In this document: positions 17,530-25,335 of the stretch, one piece after another
Position numbering within the stretch: position 1 is the first letter of the stretch
How the letters are laid out: each line of letters starts with the position of its first letter
Source of the DNA: Enterobacter asburiae
Lineage (GTDB): Bacteria; Pseudomonadota; Gammaproteobacteria; Enterobacterales; Enterobacteriaceae
Length of the DNA: 64,000 nucleotides
Direction of reading: 5' to 3'
Assembly (NCBI RefSeq): GCF_024599655.1
Contig: NZ_CP102247.1
Coordinates: forward strand, 2,852,001-2,916,000
Notes under the pieces: generated by a model
Database searches by the model: none
Seen by the model: the letters and a program-made list of their open reading frames with translations, nothing else
Told to the model about the DNA's origin: nothing
Translations under genes and position numbers: made by a program

Positions 17530-17619
17530 TCAGTGCAGCGCTGCCGTCAGACCGGCCGCGACAATCAGAGCCAGCACAACAACGGTGGTGAACAGCGAAA
17601 ACTTAAGATCGGAACTCAT
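17530..17619 (-). CDS. ynhF: Small membrane protein YnhF
   Basis: A 29-residue gene (MSSDLKFSLF, ending LTAALH) on the minus strand between purR and ydhP, the position of ynhF in K-12. It differs from the K-12 protein as I recall it at only a handful of positions. GGAG lies 8 bases before the ATG. After a short polar start the peptide is one hydrophobic helix (about residues 9-28) suited to the inner membrane. Its function is unknown. Confidence 0.93.
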   Translation of the reverse strand: MSSDLKFSLFTTVVVLALIVAAGLTAALH

Positions 17620-17856
17620 CAATTTTTCTCCTTTTAATCCCCACACGAAAAGTGAGCTTGCTCATTTTTGCACAGATTACGTCAAAAATCTTCCTGGATT
17701 TATACTGATAACCACTTTACCTCTTCCCCTTTTCATCAAGATAGGACAAAATTCCACGCTAAATTTATTAGCGTACCGGCCATTGACCCCCTCCTGACGT
17801 CCCGTGTCGTTTTCCCGGCGTGCCGCAATTCAACATTGCGAGATAAGGGTGAGAGA

Positions 17857-17872
17857 AGGCAAACGTTTACCT
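17857..17872 (+). promoter_or_regulatory. PUR box (O1) in the purR leader
   Basis: AGGCAAACGTTTACCT matches the PurR operator consensus ACGCAAACGTTTTCNT at all core positions. It sits 45 bases before the purR ATG, matching autoregulatory operator O1 of E. coli. Confidence 0.9.
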
Positions 17873-17916
17873 TCATGTTTTTCAGGAGTTTAGGATATGG
17901 TCTGGAGTGACATTTA

Positions 17917-18942
17917 ATGGCAACAATTAAAGACGTAGCAAAACGCGCAAACGTTTCCACTACAACCGTATCACATGTAATTAACAAAACCCGCTTCGTG
18001 GCGGAAGAGACGCGCAATGCCGTCTGGGCAGCGATCAAAGAGCTGCACTATTCGCCAAGCGCGGTTGCGCGTAGCCTCAAGGTTAATCACACCAAGTCCA
18101 TTGGATTGCTGGCGACCAGCAGTGAAGCGGCCTATTTTGCCGAGATCATTGAAGCGGTTGAAAAAAACTGCTTCCAGAAAGGCTATACCCTCATTCTGGG
18201 CAACGCATGGAACAGCATTGAAAAACAGCGCGCCTACCTGTCGATGATGGCGCAAAAGCGCGTTGATGGCCTGCTGGTGATGTGTTCCGAGTACCCGGAA
18301 TCCGTGCTGTCGATGCTCGAAGAGTATCGCCACATTCCGATGGTGGTGATGGACTGGGGCGAAGCGCGCGCGGATTTCACCGATTCCGTTATCGATAACG
18401 CCTTTGAAGGCGGCTATATGGCCGGTCGTTATCTGATCGAACGCGGCCACCGCGAGATTGGCGTGATCCCCGGTCCGCTGGAGCGCAACACCGGCGCGGG
18501 CCGTCTGGCCGGTTTTATGAAAGCGATGGAAGAAGCGCTGATCAACGTGCCGGAAAACTGGATTGTGCAGGGTGACTTTGAGCCGGAGTCGGGCTACCGC
18601 GCGATGCAGCAAATCGTCTCCCAGCCGCACCGTCCGACCGCCGTTTTCTGCGGGGGCGACATCATGGCGATGGGTGCGCTCTGCGCTGCCGACGAGCTGG
18701 GCCTGCGCGTCCCGCAGGATATTTCTGTGATCGGGTATGACAACGTGCGTAACGCGCGTTTCTTCACGCCAGCGCTGACCACCATTCACCAGCCGAAAGA
18801 TTCGCTGGGCGAAACGGCCTTCAATATGCTGATGGACAGGATCGTCAACAAGCGTGAAGAGTCGCAGTCCATTGAAGTTCACCCGCGTCTTATCGAACGC
18901 CGTTCCGTTGCGGACGGTCCGTTCCGCGACTACCGTCGTTAA
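17917..18942 (+). CDS. purR: Purine repressor PurR (LacI family)
   Basis: A LacI-family dimer that binds hypoxanthine or guanine and represses purine biosynthesis genes. The N-terminal helix-turn-helix is TIKDVAKRANVSTTTVSHVIN, followed by the hinge helix SPSAVARSL that inserts in the minor groove. A two-lobed periplasmic-binding-like effector domain runs to the end. Its 341 residues equal K-12 PurR. Two PUR boxes, one in the leader and one inside codons 10-15, support autoregulation. It is convergent with punR, 17 bases away. Confidence 0.98.
   Translation: MATIKDVAKRANVSTTTVSHVINKTRFVAEETRNAVWAAIKELHYSPSAVARSLKVNHTKSIGLLATSSEAAYFAEIIEAVEKNCFQKGYTLILGNAWNSIEKQRAYLSMMAQKRVDGLLVMCSEYPESVLSMLEEYRHIPMVVMDWGEARADFTDSVIDNAFEGGYMAGRYLIERGHREIGVIPGPLERNTGAGRLAGFMKAMEEALINVPENWIVQGDFEPESGYRAMQQIVSQPHRPTAVFCGGDIMAMGALCAADELGLRVPQDISVIGYDNVRNARFFTPALTTIHQPKDSLGETAFNMLMDRIVNKREESQSIEVHPRLIERRSVADGPFRDYRR
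17945..17960 (+). promoter_or_regulatory. PUR box (O2) inside the purR coding region
   Basis: GCGCAAACGTTTCCAC keeps the CGCAAACGTTT core. It lies within the first codons of purR, as operator O2 does in E. coli, and overlaps sequence encoding the helix-turn-helix. Confidence 0.8.
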
Positions 18943-18959
18943 TCGCTTTACGGGGCCAG

Positions 18960-19871
18960 CTACGCTGGCTCCCGTAACCATTCCCGGTTTAGCGTTTCGC
19001 TGTCTCCCAGATAATCCAGCAGCCAGGCCATCGCAGGCGAGACATCATTTTGCTGCCAGGTGAGGCAGCAGGCCGCATCCGGGAACGGATTCTCCAGCGT
19101 CAGCTCAACCCACTCCCCGGTATCGATGCGCGGACGCGCGAAATGAACGGGCACCATTGCGACGCACAGTCCGGCACTGAGACACGTCGCCGACGATTCC
19201 CAGTCGGGGGCCACTACCCGCCGCTGGTTGTCCAGAAGCCAGGTGATACGCTTGGGCAATGAACGGGACGTATCCTCCAGCACCAGCGACGGCCAGTTGC
19301 GCAGCGTATCATCGCTCAGCGGCCCTTCCATCGCCGCCAGCGGATGATCGCTTGCCACCACGCACTTCCAGCTCAGCATCCCCATATCGCGAAAAGCGTA
19401 ACGCCCCCCGACCGGGATCGCCTGCGTGGCCCCGATCGCCATCTCTGCCCTGCCGTCCGCCAGCGCATCCCAGACGCCGTTGAACACCTCCTGCGAAACC
19501 CGCAGTTCGACATCCGAAAAATGACGATAGAAGTCGACGATCATCTGCCGGGTGCGTTCCGGCTTAACGATGTTGTCCACCGCGATGGAAAGATGCCCCC
19601 GCCAGCCGTTAGCGATCTGCTGACACTGTTCGCGGGTGATCTGCATTTTTTTGATAACAGAACGCCCTTCCTTCAAAAACCACGCGCCTGCGGGCGTTAA
19701 TTCCACATCACGATGCCGCCGTTCAAACAGCGGAACAGCCAGCCACTCCTCCAGCTGACGCACCGTGTAGCTGATTGCCGAAGGGACGCGGTGCAGCTCC
19801 TGCGCCGCACTGCTAAAGCTACCGTTACGCGCAACAGCATCGACCACTTCAAGAGAATAATCTGACCACAT
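18960..19871 (-). CDS. punR: LysR-family regulator PunR
   Basis: A LysR-type activator (YdhB in older K-12 naming) of the divergent transporter gene punC, linked to purine nucleoside use. The start MWSDYSLEVV at 19871 follows GCAGGCAG; the open frame extends 40 codons upstream without support. The winged helix (about residues 3-60, GSFSSAAQELHRVPSAISYTV) is followed by a co-inducer-binding domain. It has 303 residues (310 in K-12). The 114-base gap to punC should hold both promoters. Confidence 0.95.
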   Translation of the reverse strand: MWSDYSLEVVDAVARNGSFSSAAQELHRVPSAISYTVRQLEEWLAVPLFERRHRDVELTPAGAWFLKEGRSVIKKMQITREQCQQIANGWRGHLSIAVDNIVKPERTRQMIVDFYRHFSDVELRVSQEVFNGVWDALADGRAEMAIGATQAIPVGGRYAFRDMGMLSWKCVVASDHPLAAMEGPLSDDTLRNWPSLVLEDTSRSLPKRITWLLDNQRRVVAPDWESSATCLSAGLCVAMVPVHFARPRIDTGEWVELTLENPFPDAACCLTWQQNDVSPAMAWLLDYLGDSETLNREWLREPA

Positions 19872-19985
19872 TTTCTGCCTGCAAAAAATTTGAATGCACC
19901 CGCCAAATATTAGCGTTTCACAAGCGGCTTTGCACTCCCTACACTCAGCGCCAATGTATACCTGCCTCCTCAGGAGAATAAAATA

Positions 19986-21185
19986 ATGCAACCCAGGAAC
20001 GGTTTTTTAGTCTGGCTCGGCGGCTTAAGCGTGCTGGGCTTTTTGGCCACCGATATGTACCTGCCGGCGTTTGCCGCCATGCAGGAAGATTTGCAAACCC
20101 CGGCTGCCGCCATCAGCGCCAGCCTGAGTTTATTCCTCGCCGGTTTTGCTTTCGCACAGCTTCTCTGGGGACCGCTCTCGGATCGCTTCGGTCGTAAACC
20201 GGTACTGCTGCTGGGCCTGGCCATTTTTGCCGTGGGCTGCCTGGGGATGTTATGGGTACGCGATGCCACCTGGCTGCTGGTGCTGCGTTTTATTCAGGCC
20301 GTGGGCGTCTGTGCCGCGGCCGTGACCTGGCAGGCGCTGGTCACCGACTATTACCCGGCTAACCGCACTAACCGTATTTTCGCCACCATTATGCCGCTGG
20401 TGGGTCTCTCACCTGCCCTCGCTCCCCTGCTGGGCAGCTGGATCCTCGCGCATTTCGACTGGCAGGCCATCTTCGCCACGCTGTTTGCCATTACCCTGGT
20501 ACTGATGCTGCCGGCGTTCGCCCTCAAGCCCGCGCATAAAAAAGAAGCGCATGCTGACGCGAAGCCGATTACCTTCACGTCCCTGCTCAGCACCAAAGCG
20601 TATCGCGGCAATGTCCTGATCTATGCCGCCTGCTCGGCAAGCTTCTTCGCGTGGCTCACCGGTTCGCCGTTCATTCTGCACGATATGGGCTACAGCCCGG
20701 CAGCCATCGGCCTGAGCTATGTTCCGCAGACTATCGCGTTCCTGGTGGGCGGGTACGGCTGCCGCGCGGCGCTTCAGAAGTGGGAAGGTCAGCAGATGCT
20801 GCCGTGGCTGCTGGTGCTGTATGCGCTGAGCGTCATCGGGACCTGGGCCGTTGGCTTTATTCCGGGTGCCGGTCTGGCTGAAATTTTGATCCCATTCTGC
20901 GTGATGGCCGTTGCGAACGGGGCGATTTACCCGATTGTCGTAGCCCAGGCGCTGCGTCCGTTCCCGCAGGCGACGGGCCGCGCCGCCGCGCTGCAGAACA
21001 CCCTGCAGCTGGGGCTGTGCTTCCTGGCAAGCCTGGTGGTCTCGGCGCTGATTGCCACGCCGCTCCTGACCACCACCAGCGTAATGCTGGTCACCGTTGC
21101 GCTGGCGGTGATGGGCTATCGCCTGCAGGCAGCCGCGCAGCGCGAGCAGGACAACCGCACTCAGGTTGAAACGTCGCATGCATAA
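19986..21185 (+). CDS. punC: Purine nucleoside MFS transporter PunC
   Basis: A 399-residue inner-membrane MFS transporter (YdhC), reported in E. coli to import purine nucleosides under PunR control. Twelve predicted helices are present; GPLSDRFGRKPVLL is the loop 2-3 signature and VGLSPALAPLLGSW in helix 5 is the drug:H+ antiporter-1 motif. The ATG at 19986 lies after CAGGAG. It is divergent from punR. A hairpin 120 bases downstream may terminate it. Confidence 0.94.
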   Translation: MQPRNGFLVWLGGLSVLGFLATDMYLPAFAAMQEDLQTPAAAISASLSLFLAGFAFAQLLWGPLSDRFGRKPVLLLGLAIFAVGCLGMLWVRDATWLLVLRFIQAVGVCAAAVTWQALVTDYYPANRTNRIFATIMPLVGLSPALAPLLGSWILAHFDWQAIFATLFAITLVLMLPAFALKPAHKKEAHADAKPITFTSLLSTKAYRGNVLIYAACSASFFAWLTGSPFILHDMGYSPAAIGLSYVPQTIAFLVGGYGCRAALQKWEGQQMLPWLLVLYALSVIGTWAVGFIPGAGLAEILIPFCVMAVANGAIYPIVVAQALRPFPQATGRAAALQNTLQLGLCFLASLVVSALIATPLLTTTSVMLVTVALAVMGYRLQAAAQREQDNRTQVETSHA

Positions 21186-21305
21186 TCGCGCCGGAAATCA
21201 TGTTAATTTTCAGTGATTAGGTTGCTAAGAATTTTCTATTGAATCACCAAATTTTGAGGCCTATACTAAATTTGGTTCGATTAAATACGATAAATATTAA
21301 GTGTT

Positions 21306-21329
21306 AACGGGAGCCGGAGCGCTCCCGTT
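21306..21329 (+). terminator. Hairpin between punC and cfa
   Basis: A 9-bp stem AACGGGAGC/GCTCCCGTT (21306-21314 with 21321-21329) followed by TTTTACC on the plus strand. It is either the punC terminator or a structure upstream of the cfa promoters. Confidence 0.6.
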
Positions 21330-21483
21330 TTACCATGGAAGGCATTTCGGCAAGGGTTATCTCCCTTCCTCTGTTCTACGTCGGATATTAGCCTCGCGGT
21401 ATTTACCGTGAGATTTCTCACAAACCAAAAAAAGCGTCTACGCTGTTTTAAGGTTCTGATCACAGTAGGGTGATGGAGAAGCT

Positions 21484-22632
21484 ATGAGTTCATCGTGTAT
21501 AGAAGAAGTCAGCGTTCCGGACGATAACTGGTCCCGGATCGTCAGTGAACTGTTAGGTCGAGCAGGCATCACTATCAATGGGTCATCGCCGTCCGATCCT
21601 CAGGTTAAACATCCCGACTTTTTTAAACGCGTGTTGCGAGAGGGATCGTTAGGCCTGGGAGAAAGCTATATGGACGGCTGGTGGGAGTGCGAACGTCTGG
21701 ATACCTTTTTCGCCAGCGTGCTGCGTGCCGGTCTTGAAAATCAACTCCCTCGCAATCTGAAAGACACCCTGCGTGTCGCCTCTGCCCGACTGTTCAATCT
21801 GCAAAGTAAAAAACGCGCGTGGATCGTTGGCAAAGAACACTACGATCTTGGCAATGACCTGTTCAGCCGTATGCTGGACCCTTTCATGCAGTACTCCTGC
21901 GCCTACTGGAAAGACGCGTCGACGCTTGAAGAGGCTCAGCAGGCCAAGCTGCGTCTGATTAGCGAGAAGCTGCAGCTTCAGCCTGGTATGCGCGTGCTGG
22001 ATATCGGCTGCGGCTGGGGCGGGCTGGCGTATTTTATGGCGAAGCACTATGGCGTCAGCGTCGTCGGCGTGACGATTTCAGCGGAACAGCAAAAAATGGC
22101 GCGAGAGCGCTGCCAGGGTCTCGATGTCGATATCCGGCTGCAGGACTACCGTGACCTGAACGAACAGTTTGACCGAATCGTTTCCGTCGGCATGTTCGAG
22201 CACGTCGGGCCGAAAAACTACGATACCTATTTTGAGGTGGTGGATCGTAATCTGAAACCGGACGGCATCTTCCTGCTGCACACCATTGGCTCTAAGCGGA
22301 CCGACAATAACGTTGACCCGTGGATCAACAAGTACATCTTTCCGAATGGCTGTTTACCGTCCGTTCGCCAGATTGCCAACGCCAGTGAACCCCATTTCGT
22401 GATGGAAGACTGGCATAACTTTGGCGCGGATTACGACACCACGTTGATGGCATGGCACGCGCGTTTTCAGGAGACCTGGCCTGAGATTGCGGACAACTAT
22501 TCTGAACGATTCAAGCGGATGTTTAGCTATTATCTGAATGCCTGCGCGGGGGCGTTTCGCGCACGGGATATTCAGCTCTGGCAGGTGGTATTCAGCCGTG
22601 GGATTGAACACGGACTCCGTGTCGCACGCTGA
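21484..22632 (+). CDS. cfa: Cyclopropane-fatty-acyl-phospholipid synthase
   Basis: This enzyme transfers a methylene from S-adenosylmethionine to cis double bonds of membrane phospholipid acyl chains in stationary phase. It has 382 residues, as in K-12. The N-terminal part (about 1-120) is the lipid-binding domain. The class I methyltransferase motif VLDIGCGWGGLA starts near residue 163. GVTISAEQQKMARER and VGMFEHVGPKNYDTYF are CFA-synthase motifs, and QYSCAYWKD lies in the active site. The start follows GGAGAAGC. E. coli cfa has a sigma-S promoter; I could not assign one here. Confidence 0.97.
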   Translation: MSSSCIEEVSVPDDNWSRIVSELLGRAGITINGSSPSDPQVKHPDFFKRVLREGSLGLGESYMDGWWECERLDTFFASVLRAGLENQLPRNLKDTLRVASARLFNLQSKKRAWIVGKEHYDLGNDLFSRMLDPFMQYSCAYWKDASTLEEAQQAKLRLISEKLQLQPGMRVLDIGCGWGGLAYFMAKHYGVSVVGVTISAEQQKMARERCQGLDVDIRLQDYRDLNEQFDRIVSVGMFEHVGPKNYDTYFEVVDRNLKPDGIFLLHTIGSKRTDNNVDPWINKYIFPNGCLPSVRQIANASEPHFVMEDWHNFGADYDTTLMAWHARFQETWPEIADNYSERFKRMFSYYLNACAGAFRARDIQLWQVVFSRGIEHGLRVAR

Positions 22633-22634
22633 AA

Positions 22635-22664
22635 AATAACCCCGGTAGCCCGGGGTTATTTTTT
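22635..22664. terminator. Bidirectional cfa/ribE terminator
   Basis: An 11-bp stem AATAACCCCGG/CCGGGGTTATT (22635-22645 with 22650-22660), loop TAGC, with TTTT on the plus strand and T-rich sequence on the minus strand. It sits between two convergent stops. Confidence 0.93.
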
Positions 22665-23307
22665 ATTCTTCTTCTGCGGCGGTCTTTATTATTGCCGCTT
22701 CTTTTGCTGCCAGCACGCGCTCAACCGTATCCACCACCGCCTGGGTTTGCGGATCGATTTCAATATTCACGCGGTGTCCCAGTTTTTTCGCACCCAGCGT
22801 GGTGCGCTGCAGCGTTTCAGGAATTAAATGTACGCAAAAACGCGTGGGCGTTACTTCACCCACCGTCAGGCTAATCCCATCGATGCCAATAAATCCTTTA
22901 TAGAGGATGTATTTCATTAATGAAGGATCCTGCATTTTAAACCAGATTTGACGGTTATTTTCCGAGGTCACAATTTTCGCCACTTCAGCGGTGGTCATGA
23001 TGTGCCCGGACATCAGGTGGCCGCCAATCTCATCGCTGAACTTCGCCGCACGCTCAACGTTGACGGTATCTCCCACCGCCAGCTCGCCCAGGTTGGTGAT
23101 GCGCAGCGTCTCTTTCATTAAATCAAAGCTAATCTGATTGCCGTTAATTTCGGTAACGGTCAGGCAGCAGCCGTTATGGGCGATCGACGCGCCGGTTTCA
23201 ATGCCCTCAAGCATATATTCCGGCAGCTCAACAACATGAGTACGGAAATTAGGTTTTTCATCAATGGACACCACTTTGGCGGTGCCCTGCACAATACCAG
23301 TAAACAT
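22663..23307 (-). CDS. ribE: Riboflavin synthase alpha chain
   Basis: A homotrimeric enzyme that dismutates two 6,7-dimethyl-8-ribityllumazines to riboflavin. It has 214 residues in two homologous barrel domains, each with a lumazine pocket: the first starts MFTGIVQG and holds GASIAHNGCCLTV, the second holds GFIGIDGISLTVGEV. The start at 23307 follows AGGAG by 8 bases; 49 upstream in-frame codons are not part of the protein. It is called ribC or ribE in E. coli. I see no FMN riboswitch upstream. It is divergent from mdtK. Confidence 0.97.
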   Translation of the reverse strand: MFTGIVQGTAKVVSIDEKPNFRTHVVELPEYMLEGIETGASIAHNGCCLTVTEINGNQISFDLMKETLRITNLGELAVGDTVNVERAAKFSDEIGGHLMSGHIMTTAEVAKIVTSENNRQIWFKMQDPSLMKYILYKGFIGIDGISLTVGEVTPTRFCVHLIPETLQRTTLGAKKLGHRVNIEIDPQTQAVVDTVERVLAAKEAAIIKTAAEEE

Positions 23308-23532
23308 GCTTACAACTCCTGTTTTTTCCGGACGGTGGTGACACCGTTTAATCCCACCACAATAACAGTTGGAAAAACAGGTTGCCAGCGGAGCGCATTT
23401 TCTGGCGATTTTTTCACTAGATAAATAGCTAAAGCCCGCTACAATAGCTGGCACCCCCCTGCATTTTCTTCTTGCTGCCCGTTTCGGCGGCTTTTTTAGT
23501 CTCTCAAATAACTACAAAATAAAGGTGTTCAC

Positions 23533-24906
23533 GTGCAGAAGTACATGAATGAAGCGCGCCAGTTATTGGCACTGGCTATACCAGTGATCGTCGCGCAAGT
23601 GGCCCAGACCGCAATGGGATTTGTGGATACGGTAATGGCAGGTGGCTACAGCGCCACCGATATGGCGGCCGTTGCTATCGGCACGTCAATCTGGCTTCCG
23701 GCCATCCTGTTCGGCCACGGTCTGCTGCTCGCGCTCACGCCTGTTATCGCTCAGCTCAATGGCTCGGGTCGTCGCGAGCGCATTGCCCACCAGGTTCGTC
23801 AGGGTTTCTGGCTGGCAGGGTTTGTCTCCGTGCTGATCATGGTTGTGCTCTGGAACGCGGGCCATATCATTCGCGCTATGCATAACATTGACCCGGCACT
23901 GGCTGATAAAGCCGTGGGCTATCTGCGCGCCCTGCTCTGGGGTGCGCCCGGCTACCTCTTTTTCCAGGTGGCGCGTAACCAGTGTGAGGGCCTGGCGAAA
24001 ACCAAGCCCGGGATGGTGATGGGCTTTATCGGCCTGCTGGTCAATATTCCAGTGAACTATATCTTTATTTACGGTCACTTCGGGATGCCGGAGCTGGGCG
24101 GCGTCGGCTGCGGCGTGGCGACGGCAGCCGTTTACTGGGTGATGTTTTTCGCGATGATCACCTATGTAAAACACGCCCGTTCCATGCGCGATATTCGCAA
24201 CGAGAACAGATTTAGCACGCCGGACTGGAGCATCATGACGCGTCTGGTGCAGTTAGGGTTGCCAATTGCCCTCGCCCTGTTCTTTGAGGTGACCCTGTTT
24301 GCCGTGGTCGCTCTGCTGGTCTCCCCGCTGGGCATTGTGAACGTGGCCGGGCACCAGATTGCGCTGAACTTCAGCTCCCTGATGTTCGTCCTGCCGATGT
24401 CCCTGGCGGCGGCGGTGACGATCCGCGTGGGCTTCCGCCTGGGCCAGGGCTCAACGCTGGATGCGCAAACGGCCGCCCGGACCGGGCTGGGCGTCGGCGT
24501 CTGCATGGCTGTCTGTACGGCGCTCTTTACCGTGGCACTGCGGGAGCAGATCGCCCTGCTCTACAACGACAATCCGGAAGTGGTGACGCTGGCCTCGCAC
24601 CTGATGCTGCTGGCCGCGATTTACCAGATCTCTGACTCCATCCAGGTGATTGGCAGCGGCGTGCTGCGCGGATATAAAGACACGCGCTCCATCTTCTTTA
24701 TCACCTTCATTGCCTACTGGGTGCTGGGACTGCCGGCTGGCTATATCCTGGCGCTTACCGATCTGGTGGTGGATCGCATGGGTCCGGCAGGGTTCTGGAT
24801 GGGCTTTATCATCGGCCTGACGTCGGCGGCGATTATGATGATGATGCGAATGCGCTTCCTGCAACGCCAGCCATCAACGATCATTTTGCAGCGCGCTGCA
24901 CGTTAA
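23533..24906 (+). CDS. mdtK: MATE-family multidrug exporter MdtK
   Basis: A Na+-coupled efflux pump of 457 residues, the K-12 length, with twelve predicted helices in two homologous halves. ALAIPVIVAQVAQTAMGFVD in helix 1 and VNIPVNYIFIYG are MATE motifs. It exports fluoroquinolones, cationic dyes and peptides in E. coli. The start is the GTG at 23533, 11 bases after AAAGG. The divergent ribE lies 225 bases upstream. A strong hairpin ends the transcript ahead of the tRNA genes. Confidence 0.97.
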   Translation: MQKYMNEARQLLALAIPVIVAQVAQTAMGFVDTVMAGGYSATDMAAVAIGTSIWLPAILFGHGLLLALTPVIAQLNGSGRRERIAHQVRQGFWLAGFVSVLIMVVLWNAGHIIRAMHNIDPALADKAVGYLRALLWGAPGYLFFQVARNQCEGLAKTKPGMVMGFIGLLVNIPVNYIFIYGHFGMPELGGVGCGVATAAVYWVMFFAMITYVKHARSMRDIRNENRFSTPDWSIMTRLVQLGLPIALALFFEVTLFAVVALLVSPLGIVNVAGHQIALNFSSLMFVLPMSLAAAVTIRVGFRLGQGSTLDAQTAARTGLGVGVCMAVCTALFTVALREQIALLYNDNPEVVTLASHLMLLAAIYQISDSIQVIGSGVLRGYKDTRSIFFITFIAYWVLGLPAGYILALTDLVVDRMGPAGFWMGFIIGLTSAAIMMMMRMRFLQRQPSTIILQRAAR

Positions 24907-24913
24907 CGACGCA

Positions 24914-24938
24914 GTAGCCGCCGCCCGGCGGCTACTTT
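24914..24938 (+). terminator. mdtK terminator
   Basis: A 9-bp stem GTAGCCGCC/GGCGGCTAC (24914-24922 with 24927-24935) followed by TTTCT, 7 bases after the mdtK stop. Confidence 0.9.
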
Positions 24939-25059
24939 CTCTTCACTTTGCGCGGTAATGAAGCAATCGCGTGAAATCAGAGAGAAAAATGCATTTTCCC
25001 TCTTGCCACCTCGGTGCTGTGCCGCTAATATTCGTCCCCGTTGTCACCGACAACACGTT

Positions 25060-25136
25060 GCGTTCATAGCTCAGTTGGTTAGAGCACCACCTTGACATGG
25101 TGGGGGTCGTTGGTTCGAGTCCAATTGAACGCACCA
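25060..25136 (+). tRNA. valV: tRNA-Val(GAC), first copy
   Basis: A 77-base cloverleaf with acceptor pair GCGTTCA/TGAACGC, an encoded CCA end, D-arm GCTCAGTTGGTTAGAGC, T-arm GGTTCGAGTCC and anticodon GAC at 25094-25096. It reads GUC and GUU valine codons. A second copy follows after 4 bases; the pair corresponds to valV-valW of K-12, between mdtK and ydhR. Confidence 0.98.
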
Positions 25137-25140
25137 TTCT

Positions 25141-25217
25141 GCGTCCGTAGCTCAGTTGGTTAGAGCACCACCTTGACATGGTGGGGGTCGGTGGTTCGAG
25201 TCCACTCGGACGCACCA
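25141..25217 (+). tRNA. valW: tRNA-Val(GAC), second copy
   Basis: A 77-base tRNA with acceptor GCGTCCG/CGGACGC, encoded CCA and anticodon GAC at 25175-25177. It differs from the first copy mainly in compensating acceptor and T-stem pairs. Its 3' CCA lies inside a 12-bp inverted repeat that extends downstream. Confidence 0.98.
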
Positions 25218-25237
25218 TTTCAGTCCTGAAATGGTGC
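25212..25237 (+). repeat. 12-bp inverted repeat spanning the tRNA-Val 3' end
   Basis: GCACCATTTCAG (25212-25223) and CTGAAATGGTGC (25226-25237) are perfect inverse copies two bases apart. The left arm includes the tRNA 3' CCA. No T run follows, so it is not a standard terminator; it may act in 3' processing or mark an old insertion point. Confidence 0.75.
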
Positions 25238-25335
25238 AAATCCTCTTCTGATATCCTGAATTTTCCTAATCCCTTATTTTCATCATTATTCTCCTGCTAC
25301 GCTTTTCCTATGGAAAAAAAACAGGAAGACCGTCG

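Noticed and set aside
17971..18981. 336-codon minus-strand ORF
   Set aside because: Antisense shadow of purR with no ribosome site; purR is clear on the other strand.
24943..25239. 98-codon minus-strand ORF with repeated SGLEPPTPTMSRW-type peptide
   Set aside because: It is the complement of the two tRNA-Val genes; the peptide repeat only reflects the duplicated tRNA. A common false annotation.
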